Shown: positions 22,757 through 30,036 of the stretch, in pieces
Position numbering within the stretch: the stretch's first letter is position 1
How the letters are laid out: every line of letters begins with the position of its first letter
The notes under the pieces: model-generated
What the model saw: the letters and a program-made list of their open reading frames with translations, nothing else
Told to the model about the DNA's origin: nothing
The model's database searches: none
Assembly: GCA_964624065.1 (NCBI GenBank)
Contig: CAZUWF010000026.1
Span: 1 to 30,773, forward strand
Length of the DNA: 30,773 nucleotides
DNA from: UBA7960 sp964624065
GTDB lineage: Bacteria; Bacteroidota; Bacteroidia; Bacteroidales; UBA7960
Direction of reading: 5' to 3'
Position numbers and translations under genes: made by a program

Positions 22757-24106
22757 ATGAAGAGATTTATCCAAACTCTCAAGAACATTTACCGTATTGA
22801 GGACCTTCGGTTCAGGATCATGTTCACTTTGGTCATTGTTCTGATCTACAGGGTTGGATCTTACATTGTGTTGCCCGGGGTTGATCCATTAGAGCTCGAA
22901 GCTCTCCAGAGCACCACTCAGGGTGGCATACTAGGTTTGATAAACAAGTTTTCGGGTGGTGCGTTTGCCAACGCCTCCATCTTTGCCTTGGGCATCATGC
23001 CATACATTAGTGCTTCCATTGTGATTCAGCTACTCGGAATGGCTGTTCCGTATTTCCAAAGGCTTCAAAAGGAAGGGGAAAGTGGTCGTAAGAAAATTAA
23101 CCAAATGACACGGTACCTTACCGTGATTATCACTTTTGCCCAAGGTCTTGCCTACTTGCGAACCCAAATACCTACCAACGCCATAAAAATACTAACGGAT
23201 GCGGGTAGCCCATCGATGCTTTTTACGGTTACCTCCATAGTTGTTCTCATTGCTGGTACCATGTTTGTGATGTGGCTAGGAGAGAAAATTACCGATAAAG
23301 GTATAGGCAATGGTATATCACTAATAATTATGATTGGTATAATTGCTGGTTTGCCGGGAGCTCTCGTTGGTGAGGCAGTTGCGCGTACCACTGGTGCCGG
23401 CGGATTGGTATTGTTCCTTGTCGAAATCGTGGTGCTTATGGCGGTAGTGGTTCTATCCATTTTGTTGGTTCAGGGCACCCGAAGAATTCCCGTGCAGTTT
23501 GCCAAACGGATTGTTGGAAACAAACAATACGGAGGAGTCAGACAGTACATACCCCTCAAGGTAAATGCTGCCGGAGTAATGCCAATTATTTTTGCACAAG
23601 CCATTATGTTCCTCCCAATTACTATTGCAGGTTATTCTGATAGCCTGATGGGTATTGCAGCCGCACTTTCCGATTTTACTGGTTTTTGGTATAACTTCAT
23701 CTTTGCAACGATGATTATACTCTTTACCTATTTCTATACAGCCATTTCTGTTAATCCTAATCAGATGGCCGAAGATATGAAGAAAAATGGTGGGTTTATT
23801 CCCGGTGTTAAACCAGGTAAAAAGACCGCCGAGTTTATTGACAACGTTATGTCAAGGATTACCTTACCAGGCTCGTTGTTCCTAGCTTTCGTGGCAATTC
23901 TTCCTGCATTGGTTTCACTTTTTGGAATTACTGCAACAGTTACATTTGCCCAGTTTTACGGTGGAACATCACTACTAATTATGGTGGGCGTGGTGTTGGA
24001 TACGCTGCAGCAGATCGAAAGCCATTTGCTAATGCGACATTACGACGGTCTTACCAAGTCGGGTAGGATTAAGGGCCGTTCGACCATGGGTGGAATGACC
24101 GGGTAA
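22757..24106 (+). CDS. secY: Protein translocase channel subunit SecY
   Basis: SecY is the pore of the Sec machinery, moving unfolded proteins across, or into, the inner membrane with SecE, SecG and SecA. The 449-aa chain shows ten hydrophobic helices. The first is near residues 20-40 (IMFTLVIVLIYRVGSYI) and is followed by the plug region (GGILGLINKFSGGAFANAS). The cytoplasmic loop KRIVGNKQYGGVRQYIPLKVN and the GRSTMGG C-terminus area fit the family. Its place after rplO is conserved. In B. subtilis adk comes next; here map follows directly after nine bases. Confidence 0.98.
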   Translation: MKRFIQTLKNIYRIEDLRFRIMFTLVIVLIYRVGSYIVLPGVDPLELEALQSTTQGGILGLINKFSGGAFANASIFALGIMPYISASIVIQLLGMAVPYFQRLQKEGESGRKKINQMTRYLTVIITFAQGLAYLRTQIPTNAIKILTDAGSPSMLFTVTSIVVLIAGTMFVMWLGEKITDKGIGNGISLIIMIGIIAGLPGALVGEAVARTTGAGGLVLFLVEIVVLMAVVVLSILLVQGTRRIPVQFAKRIVGNKQYGGVRQYIPLKVNAAGVMPIIFAQAIMFLPITIAGYSDSLMGIAAALSDFTGFWYNFIFATMIILFTYFYTAISVNPNQMAEDMKKNGGFIPGVKPGKKTAEFIDNVMSRITLPGSLFLAFVAILPALVSLFGITATVTFAQFYGGTSLLIMVGVVLDTLQQIESHLLMRHYDGLTKSGRIKGRSTMGGMTG

Positions 24107-24115
24107 TCTGTCGAA

Positions 24116-24904
24116 ATGGTTTATTATAAGTCAATCCAAGATATTGAATTAATCAGGGAAAGTTCTTTGCTTGTTGCAAAAACGCTGGCTGAGGTTGCAA
24201 GCGTCATAAAACCAGGGATATCCACTAGCTATTTAGACAAGGTTGCCGAACAATTTATTCGCGACAATGGTGGAGTGCCCGGCTTCAAGGGTTACCACGG
24301 TTTTCCGTTTACCTTGTGTGTATCTCCCAACGAAGTAGTTGTGCACGGATTCCCTTCCAACAAAGAAATTAGAGAAGGCGAAATAATTTCTGTCGATTGC
24401 GGGGTACTCAAGAATGGTTTTTATGGCGATTCGGCCTACACCTTTGTTATAGGAGAAATAAGCGCCCCTGTAAGGAAGCTGATCGCCGTAACCAAGGAGT
24501 GTCTATGGCTGGGAATTGAAAAGGCCATTGCCGGAAACACTACAGGAGACATTGGAAGTGCCATACAGCAACACGCCGAAAGCTCAGGCTTCGGTGTTGT
24601 TAGAGAGCTTGTTGGTCACGGTCTTGGCAAGAACCTCCACGAAGAGCCCGAAGTGCCAAACTTTGGTAAAAAGGGCAAAGGAATTATGCTTAGAGAGGGT
24701 ATGGTAATGGCAATAGAGCCTATGATTAACCTAGGTCAGCGTTACGTAGTTCAAGAGAAAGATGGTTGGACGATTAGGACGAGAGATCGCAAACCATCGG
24801 CCCATTTTGAACACACCATTGCGGTTGGTAAGGATGTTGCACACGTTTTATCAACCTTTGATTACATTGAAGAGGCGTTGAGCAAAAACCGGCAAATACA
24901 TTAA
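24116..24904 (+). CDS. map: Methionine aminopeptidase, type I
   Basis: The enzyme removes the initiator methionine from nascent proteins. The 262-aa chain has all the metal ligands and catalytic residues in order: H77, D94, D105, H168, H175, E201 and E232. The length fits a short type Ia enzyme with no N-terminal zinc finger or SH3 extension. It lies between secY and infA, as in many bacteria, without adk. The start is nine bases after secY. Confidence 0.97.
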   Translation: MVYYKSIQDIELIRESSLLVAKTLAEVASVIKPGISTSYLDKVAEQFIRDNGGVPGFKGYHGFPFTLCVSPNEVVVHGFPSNKEIREGEIISVDCGVLKNGFYGDSAYTFVIGEISAPVRKLIAVTKECLWLGIEKAIAGNTTGDIGSAIQQHAESSGFGVVRELVGHGLGKNLHEEPEVPNFGKKGKGIMLREGMVMAIEPMINLGQRYVVQEKDGWTIRTRDRKPSAHFEHTIAVGKDVAHVLSTFDYIEEALSKNRQIH

Positions 24905-24915
24905 TTGTTACAAGT

Positions 24916-25134
24916 ATGGCAAAACAAGCTTCAATACAGCAAGATGGCGTGGTTATTGAGACGCTGGGCAATGCTATGTTTAGGGTTGAATTGGAGAACG
25001 GGCATATAATAATCGCACACATTTCGGGTAAGATGCGGATGCACTACATTAAGATTCTTACCGGTGACAAGGTTAAGGTTGAAATGTCGCCATACGATCT
25101 TTCAAAGGGAAGGATAACGTTTAGGTACAAGTAA
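24916..25134 (+). CDS. infA: Translation initiation factor IF-1
   Basis: IF-1 is a single OB-fold factor that occupies the A site of the 30S subunit during initiation. At 72 aa it has the exact family length. It begins MAKQASIQQDGVV and holds the conserved ENGHIIIAHISGKMRMHYIKI and PYDLSKGRITFRYK segments. It is placed 11 bases after map and 32 before rpmJ. Confidence 0.98.
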   Translation: MAKQASIQQDGVVIETLGNAMFRVELENGHIIIAHISGKMRMHYIKILTGDKVKVEMSPYDLSKGRITFRYK

Positions 25135-25166
25135 TGAAAAGTTTTATCAAAGAAAATAACTGACAA

Positions 25167-25283
25167 ATGAAAATCAGAGCTTCAGTAAAGAAAAGGACGG
25201 CCGACTGCAAGGTAATACGCAGAAAGGGCAGGGTCTACGTTATTAACAAGAAAAACCCCAAGTACAAGCAGCGTCAGGGTTAA
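25167..25283 (+). CDS. rpmJ: 50S ribosomal protein L36
   Basis: L36 is the smallest 50S protein. The frame from the ATG at 25167 encodes 38 aa, starting MKIRASVKKRTADCKVIRRK and ending with YKQRQG. Only one cysteine (C14) remains, so the four-ligand zinc site of the classic form is lost, as I recall for Bacteroidota L36. The position between infA and rpsM is canonical. Confidence 0.95.
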   Translation: MKIRASVKKRTADCKVIRRKGRVYVINKKNPKYKQRQG

Positions 25284-25313
25284 AAAAGTGAATAATTAAC
25301 AAACCAAAATATT

Positions 25314-25691
25314 ATGGCACGTATTGCAGGAATTGACATTCCAAGGAAAAAACGAGGTGTTGTAGCCCTCACCTACATTTACGGGATTGGTCCAAGCTTG
25401 GCTGGATCCATACTTGACGATGCAGGGGTTGACCACTCAATCAAGGTCGAAAGCTGGACCGACGATCAAATGAACGCCATTCGTGCGGTTATCAACGAGA
25501 AACACACGGTAGAGGGCTCGCTCAGGTCAGAAGTTCAAATGAACATCAAGCGGTTGATGGATATTGGTTGCTATCGTGGCATCAGGCATCGTACTGGCCT
25601 TCCGCTCAGGGGTCAGAAAACCAAAAACAACTCCCGTACCCGTAAGGGAAGGAAAAAAACTGTTGCAAACAAGAAAAAGGCAACCAAATAA
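25314..25691 (+). CDS. rpsM: 30S ribosomal protein S13
   Basis: S13 is a 30S head protein that bridges to L5 and contacts P-site tRNA with its tail. The 125-aa chain begins MARIAGIDIPRKKRGVVALTYIYGIG. It has the helix-two-turn-helix region and the C-terminal signature GIRHRTGLPLRGQKTKNNSRTRKG, followed by a Lys-rich tail. It opens the alpha-operon part of the cluster. Confidence 0.98.
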   Translation: MARIAGIDIPRKKRGVVALTYIYGIGPSLAGSILDDAGVDHSIKVESWTDDQMNAIRAVINEKHTVEGSLRSEVQMNIKRLMDIGCYRGIRHRTGLPLRGQKTKNNSRTRKGRKKTVANKKKATK

Positions 25692-25705
25692 TTTTTAGAT
25701 TTATG

Positions 25706-25726
25706 AAGTGGGCATAAAGCTCACTT
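25706..25726 (+). promoter_or_regulatory. Hairpin between rpsM and rpsK
   Basis: AAGTGGGC (25706-25713) pairs with GCTCACTT (25719-25726), eight pairs with one G-U, around a five-base loop. No T run follows, so it is unlikely to be a terminator. It lies 25 bases before the rpsK ATG and may affect rpsK translation or mRNA processing. Confidence 0.4.
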
Positions 25727-25751
25727 GATCAGAGTAAACAAAAGAAAAAAG

Positions 25752-26150
25752 ATGGCAAAAACAAAACAAAGTGCAAGGACTGTAAAGAAAAGGGTTGTTA
25801 AGGTTGATCCAGTTGGACAGGCCCACATTCAGGCTTCTTTCAACAATATTATCGTAACACTCACCAATCAAACAGGTCAGGTAATATCTTGGTCTTCATC
25901 GGGCAAGATGGGTTTCAAGGGTTCTAAGAAGAACACACCATACGCCGGGCAAATGGCAGCTGGTGATGCTGCCAAGGTGGCATACGACCTTGGGCTTCGC
26001 AAGGTAAAGGTTTTCGTGAAAGGCCCCGGCTCCGGGCGCGAGTCAGCAATCAGAACAATTCATTCTTCGGGAATCGAGGTTGTTGAAATTACCGACGTAA
26101 CCCCATTGCCACACAACGGATGCCGTCCTCCCAAAAGGAGAAGGGTGTAA
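25752..26150 (+). CDS. rpsK: 30S ribosomal protein S11
   Basis: S11 lines the mRNA exit region on the platform. The ATG at 25752 gives 132 aa, MAKTKQSARTVKKRVVKVD, then the family core AHIQASFNNIIVTLTNQTG. It ends with DVTPLPHNGCRPPKRRRV. An in-frame TTG at 25725 would add nine residues that do not look like S11, so the ATG is chosen. It follows an intercistronic hairpin. Confidence 0.97.
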   Translation: MAKTKQSARTVKKRVVKVDPVGQAHIQASFNNIIVTLTNQTGQVISWSSSGKMGFKGSKKNTPYAGQMAAGDAAKVAYDLGLRKVKVFVKGPGSGRESAIRTIHSSGIEVVEITDVTPLPHNGCRPPKRRRV

Positions 26151-26192
26151 CCATTTGAAATCACAAATTAATAATAAAGACTCAAGGAAACT

Positions 26193-26798
26193 ATGGCACG
26201 TTATTTAGGCCCACAAACAAAAATTGCACGCAAGTTTGGCGAACCCATCTTCGGTGCAGACAAGTCGTTTGAAAAGAAGAAATACCCACCCGGAATGCAC
26301 GGCCCTAACAAAAGGCGCAAGCAATCATCGGAATACGGCATCCAGCTTCTCGAAAAACAAAAAGCAAAATATACCTACGGATTGTTGGAACGTCAGTTTT
26401 CCAATACCTTCCGCAAGGCACAAAGGATGAAGGGTGTTACCGGTTCGAACCTTCTTGGTTTGTTGGAATCGCGTTTGGACAATGTGGTTTACAGACTTGG
26501 ATTGGCTCCCTCAAGGAGGGCTGCCCGTCAACTCGTTGGCCACAAGCACATAACCGTCAATGGAAACGTTGTAAACGTCCCCTCGTATTCACTTTCCGAG
26601 GGTGATGTTGTGGCTGTGAGGGAAAAATCCAAAAGTCTTGAAGTTATCGTTGATGCCTTGGCGTCAAACGCATCAAACTATTCTTGGTTAGAGTGGGATG
26701 GTGCAAAAAAAACAGGTAAGTTTCTTGGTATGCCTTCAAGGGAGTTGATTCCAGAAAACATCAAGGAACAACTTATCGTTGAACTTTACTCTAAGTAG
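26193..26798 (+). CDS. rpsD: 30S ribosomal protein S4 (zinc-free type)
   Basis: S4 starts 30S body assembly and affects decoding accuracy. The 201-aa chain begins MARYLGPQTKIARKFGE, has the YPPGMHGPNKRRKQSSEYG loop and an S4 RNA-binding domain (about 92-155, with SRLDNVVYRLGLAPSRRAAR). There are no cysteines in the N-terminal region, so it is the C-minus type. A weak AAGGA lies before the ATG. Placement between rpsK and rpoA follows the Proteobacteria and Bacteroidota order, not the B. subtilis one. Confidence 0.98.
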   Translation: MARYLGPQTKIARKFGEPIFGADKSFEKKKYPPGMHGPNKRRKQSSEYGIQLLEKQKAKYTYGLLERQFSNTFRKAQRMKGVTGSNLLGLLESRLDNVVYRLGLAPSRRAARQLVGHKHITVNGNVVNVPSYSLSEGDVVAVREKSKSLEVIVDALASNASNYSWLEWDGAKKTGKFLGMPSRELIPENIKEQLIVELYSK

Positions 26799-26825
26799 AC
26801 CTTTGTAAATTTAATACCAGCAAAA

Positions 26826-27818
26826 ATGGCAATTTTAGCTTTTCAAAAACCGGATAAAGTAATAATGCTCGAATCCACCGATAGATTCGGCAAGTTTGAA
26901 TTCCGCCCGCTGGAACCAGGCTACGGTATAACCGTAGGCAATGCCCTAAGAAGGATTTTGCTCTCTTCGCTCGAAGGGTTTGCGGTAACATCTGTCAAGA
27001 TTGAAGGTGTCGATCACGAGTTTTCGACCATTAAGGGAGTGGTTGAGGACGTTACCGAAATAGTTCTTAACCTGAAGCAAGTGAGGTTTAAGAGGCAAGT
27101 GGAAGGTGTAGACGGGGAGAAATTCACATTTAGGGTTTCGAAAAAGGACGTTGTAACTGCCGGTGACTTTGCTGGTTCGCTTACCAACTTCCAAATTCTT
27201 AACCCCGAAACAGTAATTTGCACCCTCGATCCAAAGATTGAGCTGGTGATGGAAATTGTTATCGAGAAAGGTCGAGGGTACGTTAGTTCTGACGACAACA
27301 AGCCTTTGAATCACACCATTGGCACAATATCCATTGATTCAATTTTCACCCCGATCAAGAATGTAAAATATTTTGTTGAAAACTATAGGGTTGAGCAAAA
27401 AACCGACTACGAGAAACTTATTCTTGAAATCGAAAGCGATGGTTCGATCAGTCCAAAGGATGCCTTGAAGGAGGCAGCAAAGATTCTTATTGTCCACTTT
27501 ATGCTTTTCTCAGACGAAAAGATCACAATTGATCGCGAAGAGAAGGCATCGAGCGAAGAGTTTGACGAAGCATCCCTTCATATGCGCCAACTACTGAAAA
27601 CCAAGTTAGTTGATATGGACCTGTCGGTTAGGGCCCTGAATTGTCTCAAGGCTGCCGACATTGAAACCCTTGCCGACTTGGTGTCGCTCCATAAACACGA
27701 TCTGTTGAAATTCAGGAATTTTGGAAAAAAATCTTTAACCGAACTCGAAGAACTTGTCATTAGCAAAAATTTGACCTTTGACATGAATCTTTCGAAGTAT
27801 AAATTAGATAAGGAATAA
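26826..27818 (+). CDS. rpoA: RNA polymerase alpha subunit
   Basis: Alpha forms the dimer that nucleates RNA polymerase assembly, and its C-terminal domain contacts DNA and activators. The 330-aa chain has the N-domain (about 1-235, with GNALRRILLSSLEG) and the linker. The C-domain (about 255-320) carries R269, N272 and C273 in the LSVRALNCLKAAD helix, where R269 matches E. coli R265, plus the GKKSLTE motif. Expression with S4, S11, S13 and L17 links polymerase supply to ribosome supply. Confidence 0.98.
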   Translation: MAILAFQKPDKVIMLESTDRFGKFEFRPLEPGYGITVGNALRRILLSSLEGFAVTSVKIEGVDHEFSTIKGVVEDVTEIVLNLKQVRFKRQVEGVDGEKFTFRVSKKDVVTAGDFAGSLTNFQILNPETVICTLDPKIELVMEIVIEKGRGYVSSDDNKPLNHTIGTISIDSIFTPIKNVKYFVENYRVEQKTDYEKLILEIESDGSISPKDALKEAAKILIVHFMLFSDEKITIDREEKASSEEFDEASLHMRQLLKTKLVDMDLSVRALNCLKAADIETLADLVSLHKHDLLKFRNFGKKSLTELEELVISKNLTFDMNLSKYKLDKE

Positions 27819-27822
27819 TTAA

Positions 27823-28467
27823 ATGAGACACAGAAAGAAAATTAATCATTTGGGAAGGAAGTCAGAGCACCGTCAAGCAATGCTTTCGAATATGGCAGCT
27901 TCCCTAATTCTTCATAAGCGCATTTTTACTACTATTGCCAAGGCAAAGGCCCTAAAAGTATATGTCGAGCCCTTGATTACCAAATGCAAGGAAGACTCCA
28001 CCCACTCGCGCAGGGTTGTTTTCTCATACCTTGGCAATAAGTTTGCCGTAAGTGAGTTATTCCGCGAAATATCCCAAAAAGTTGCCGACAGGCCGGGTGG
28101 GTACACCAGGATTTTGAAGACAGGGTTTCGTCAGGGCGATGGTGCCGAAATGTGTATGATAGAACTTGTTGATTATAACCCCAACCTTACTAGCAAGGCC
28201 TCAGAAAACCAAGGTAAGAAAACACGTAGGGCTGGCCGCCGTAAGAAGGGCGAAACTGTGGTTCCAGTTGCAGCCGCCACACCCATTGCAAGTACCTTGG
28301 CCGAAGAGGTAAAGGCCGATCCTGGTTCGGAGATTGAACCAGCTGTTGAGGTTGTTGAAGAAGCGGTTTTGGAGGTTGAGGCTTCGGTTGCTCCTGAAGT
28401 AGAGGCGCCGCAGGTTGAACCAGGCACTAGCACCGAGCCCACCGAAGGGGAAGAAAGCGAGAAATAA
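27823..28467 (+). CDS. rplQ: 50S ribosomal protein L17 with a long C-terminal tail
   Basis: L17 lies near the tunnel exit. Residues 1-119 form the normal protein (MRHRKKINHLGRKSEHRQAM; FTTIAKAKALKVYVEPLITK; the ADRPGGYTRILKTGFRQGD signature). An extra stretch of about 95 residues follows. It begins with a basic run (KKTRRAGRRKK, about 130-142) and then becomes Glu/Val/Ala/Pro-rich and acidic with repeated EVE/EVV units, probably disordered. E. coli L17 has 127 aa. Tails of some length appear usual in Bacteroidota; their role is unknown to me. It is the last gene of the cluster, with AAGGA eight bases before the ATG. Confidence 0.96.
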   Translation: MRHRKKINHLGRKSEHRQAMLSNMAASLILHKRIFTTIAKAKALKVYVEPLITKCKEDSTHSRRVVFSYLGNKFAVSELFREISQKVADRPGGYTRILKTGFRQGDGAEMCMIELVDYNPNLTSKASENQGKKTRRAGRRKKGETVVPVAAATPIASTLAEEVKADPGSEIEPAVEVVEEAVLEVEASVAPEVEAPQVEPGTSTEPTEGEESEK

Positions 28468-28493
28468 TAACCCTTGCATATACAGACCAAATG

Positions 28494-28534
28494 GGATAAG
28501 GATGGTGCATTCATCTTTATCCTTTTAGTTTTTT
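28494..28534 (+). terminator. Intrinsic terminator of the ribosomal cluster
   Basis: GGATAAGGATG (28494-28504) pairs with CATCTTTATCC (28512-28522), an 11-bp stem with one G-U pair and a seven-base loop. TTTTAGTTTTTT follows. It ends the 18-kb transcript 26 bases after rplQ. Confidence 0.9.
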
Positions 28535-28562
28535 GAGAAGAAATTAATTTGAAAGCTCTGTG

Positions 28563-28589
28563 AAAAACCAATCAACCTATTCGGTTTTT
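28563..28589 (+). repeat. Inverted repeat upstream of eno
   Basis: AAAAACC (28563-28569) and GGTTTTT (28583-28589) form a 7-bp inverted repeat with a 13-base spacer, in the 200-base gap between rplQ and eno. It may be a second weak terminator or an operator ahead of the eno promoter. Confidence 0.3.
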
Positions 28590-28605
28590 GATAAATGGGT
28601 TCAAC

Positions 28606-28635
28606 ATTGCTTTAAAGACCCGAAATTACCTTTTG
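28606..28635 (+). promoter_or_regulatory. Tentative eno promoter
   Basis: ATTG (28606-28609) and TACCTTTTG (28627-28635) resemble the Bacteroidota -33 and -7 boxes. The -7 box has one extra T compared with TAnnTTTG, so the call is weak. The gene must have a promoter after the terminator at 28494-28534, which supports a site in this region. Confidence 0.3.
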
Positions 28636-28668
28636 ACTTTTCACATTTTAATCTAAAAAATATTTACG

Positions 28669-29961
28669 ATGAGTTCAATTATTAACATCCATGGCCGTCA
28701 AATACTCGATTCGAGGGGAAACCCGACCATTGAAGTTGAAGTATTAACCGAAAACGGCGCGTTGGGCCGTGCTGCTGTTCCTTCGGGAGCTTCCACTGGC
28801 ATTCACGAAGCTGTGGAGCTAAGAGACGGTGACAAGGGCAACTACCTTGGCAAGGGAGTTTTGAAGGCCGTGAGCAACGTGAACAACATTATCAACAACG
28901 AGCTCTGTGGAACTTCGGTTACCGACCAGTCCTTGATAGACAAAACCATGATAGAGCTTGATGGCACTGATAACAAAGGTAACTTGGGGGCCAATGCCAT
29001 TCTGGGAGTATCCTTGGCTGCTGCCCAAGCCGCTGCCATAGAAACCGGCCAGCCTCTTTACAGGTACGTGGGGGGCGTCAACTCTAACGTACTGCCTATT
29101 CCATTGATGAACATAATCAACGGAGGCTCCCATGCCGACAATTCCATTGATTTCCAAGAGTTTATGATAATGCCCATTGGAGCATCGTCCTTCTCCTACG
29201 CCATTAAGATGGGTGCCGAAATTTTCCACCACCTAAAGGCGGTATTGAAAAAGCAGGGGTATTCTACAAACGTTGGTGATGAAGGTGGTTTTGCCCCAAA
29301 CCTTAAATCCAACGAGGAAGCCATTCAGGTTATACTTCAAGCCATCGAAAATGCCGGGTATCGCCCTGGTGAGGATGTTTTCCTGGCACTAGACCCAGCC
29401 TCCAGCGAGTACTTCCTGCCCGAGGAAAACGTTTACCACCTAAAAAAATCGACCGGAGAGAAGCTTACACCTGAACAAATGGTTGATTTCTGGACCGGAT
29501 GGGTTAAGAAATACCCCATTATCTCAATCGAAGACGGTATGGCCGAAGACGATTGGTTTGGGTGGAAGCTTATGACTGACAAGCTTGGCAAGGAAATACA
29601 AATTGTTGGCGATGACCTTTTCGTAACCAACGTTAAAAGGTTGAAACAAGGTATAGACTCCGGGGTTGCCAATTCGATCCTGGTTAAGGTGAACCAAATA
29701 GGAACCTTAACCGAAACCATAGATGCAGTACATATGGCCTACAACAATAGCTATACTGCCGTTATGAGCCACCGTTCGGGCGAGACCGAAGACTCGATAA
29801 TTGCCGATCTAGCTGTTGCCTTGAACACTGGAATGATCAAAACTGGTTCGGCTTGCCGCTCAGATAGGATTGCAAAGTACAACCAGCTGCTTCGCATCGA
29901 AGAAATGCTCGGCGAAACCGCCCGGTACCTCGGCAAGGGGTTCAAATTCTTGAAGAAGTAA
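28669..29961 (+). CDS. eno: Enolase (phosphopyruvate hydratase)
   Basis: Enolase converts 2-phosphoglycerate to phosphoenolpyruvate in glycolysis and is a cytoplasmic Mg-dependent enzyme. The 430-aa chain is full length. Metal ligands D242, E288 and D315 are present, with E164 and E205 (GDEGG), the catalytic lysine K340 (LVKVNQIGTLTE) and the SHRSGETED loop (367-375). It stands alone between terminators. Its product feeds pyruvate to the nifJ-type oxidoreductase in the same window, but the two genes are not linked in transcription. Confidence 0.98.
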   Translation: MSSIINIHGRQILDSRGNPTIEVEVLTENGALGRAAVPSGASTGIHEAVELRDGDKGNYLGKGVLKAVSNVNNIINNELCGTSVTDQSLIDKTMIELDGTDNKGNLGANAILGVSLAAAQAAAIETGQPLYRYVGGVNSNVLPIPLMNIINGGSHADNSIDFQEFMIMPIGASSFSYAIKMGAEIFHHLKAVLKKQGYSTNVGDEGGFAPNLKSNEEAIQVILQAIENAGYRPGEDVFLALDPASSEYFLPEENVYHLKKSTGEKLTPEQMVDFWTGWVKKYPIISIEDGMAEDDWFGWKLMTDKLGKEIQIVGDDLFVTNVKRLKQGIDSGVANSILVKVNQIGTLTETIDAVHMAYNNSYTAVMSHRSGETEDSIIADLAVALNTGMIKTGSACRSDRIAKYNQLLRIEEMLGETARYLGKGFKFLKK

Positions 29962-29983
29962 CCGTAAAAGTGATTTTTGAATT

Positions 29984-30006
29984 GAGGCCTGAGGGCCTCT
30001 TTTTTT
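29984..30006 (+). terminator. Intrinsic terminator of eno
   Basis: GAGGCC (29984-29989) pairs with GGCCTC (29994-29999) around a TGAG tetraloop, followed by seven Ts (30000-30006). The stem is short but G/C-rich. The next promoter-like box starts two bases later. Confidence 0.88.
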
Positions 30007-30007
30007 G

Positions 30008-30015
30008 TACCTTTG
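30008..30015 (+). promoter_or_regulatory. Candidate -7 box for the secreted nuclease-fold gene
   Basis: TACCTTTG matches TAnnTTTG exactly and lies two bases after the T tract of the eno terminator, 22 bases before the next ATG. The only -33 candidate (TTG, 29982-29984) would lie at the base of the terminator stem with 23-base spacing. Confidence 0.45.
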
Positions 30016-30036
30016 ACCAAATTTCCAAATTAATTC

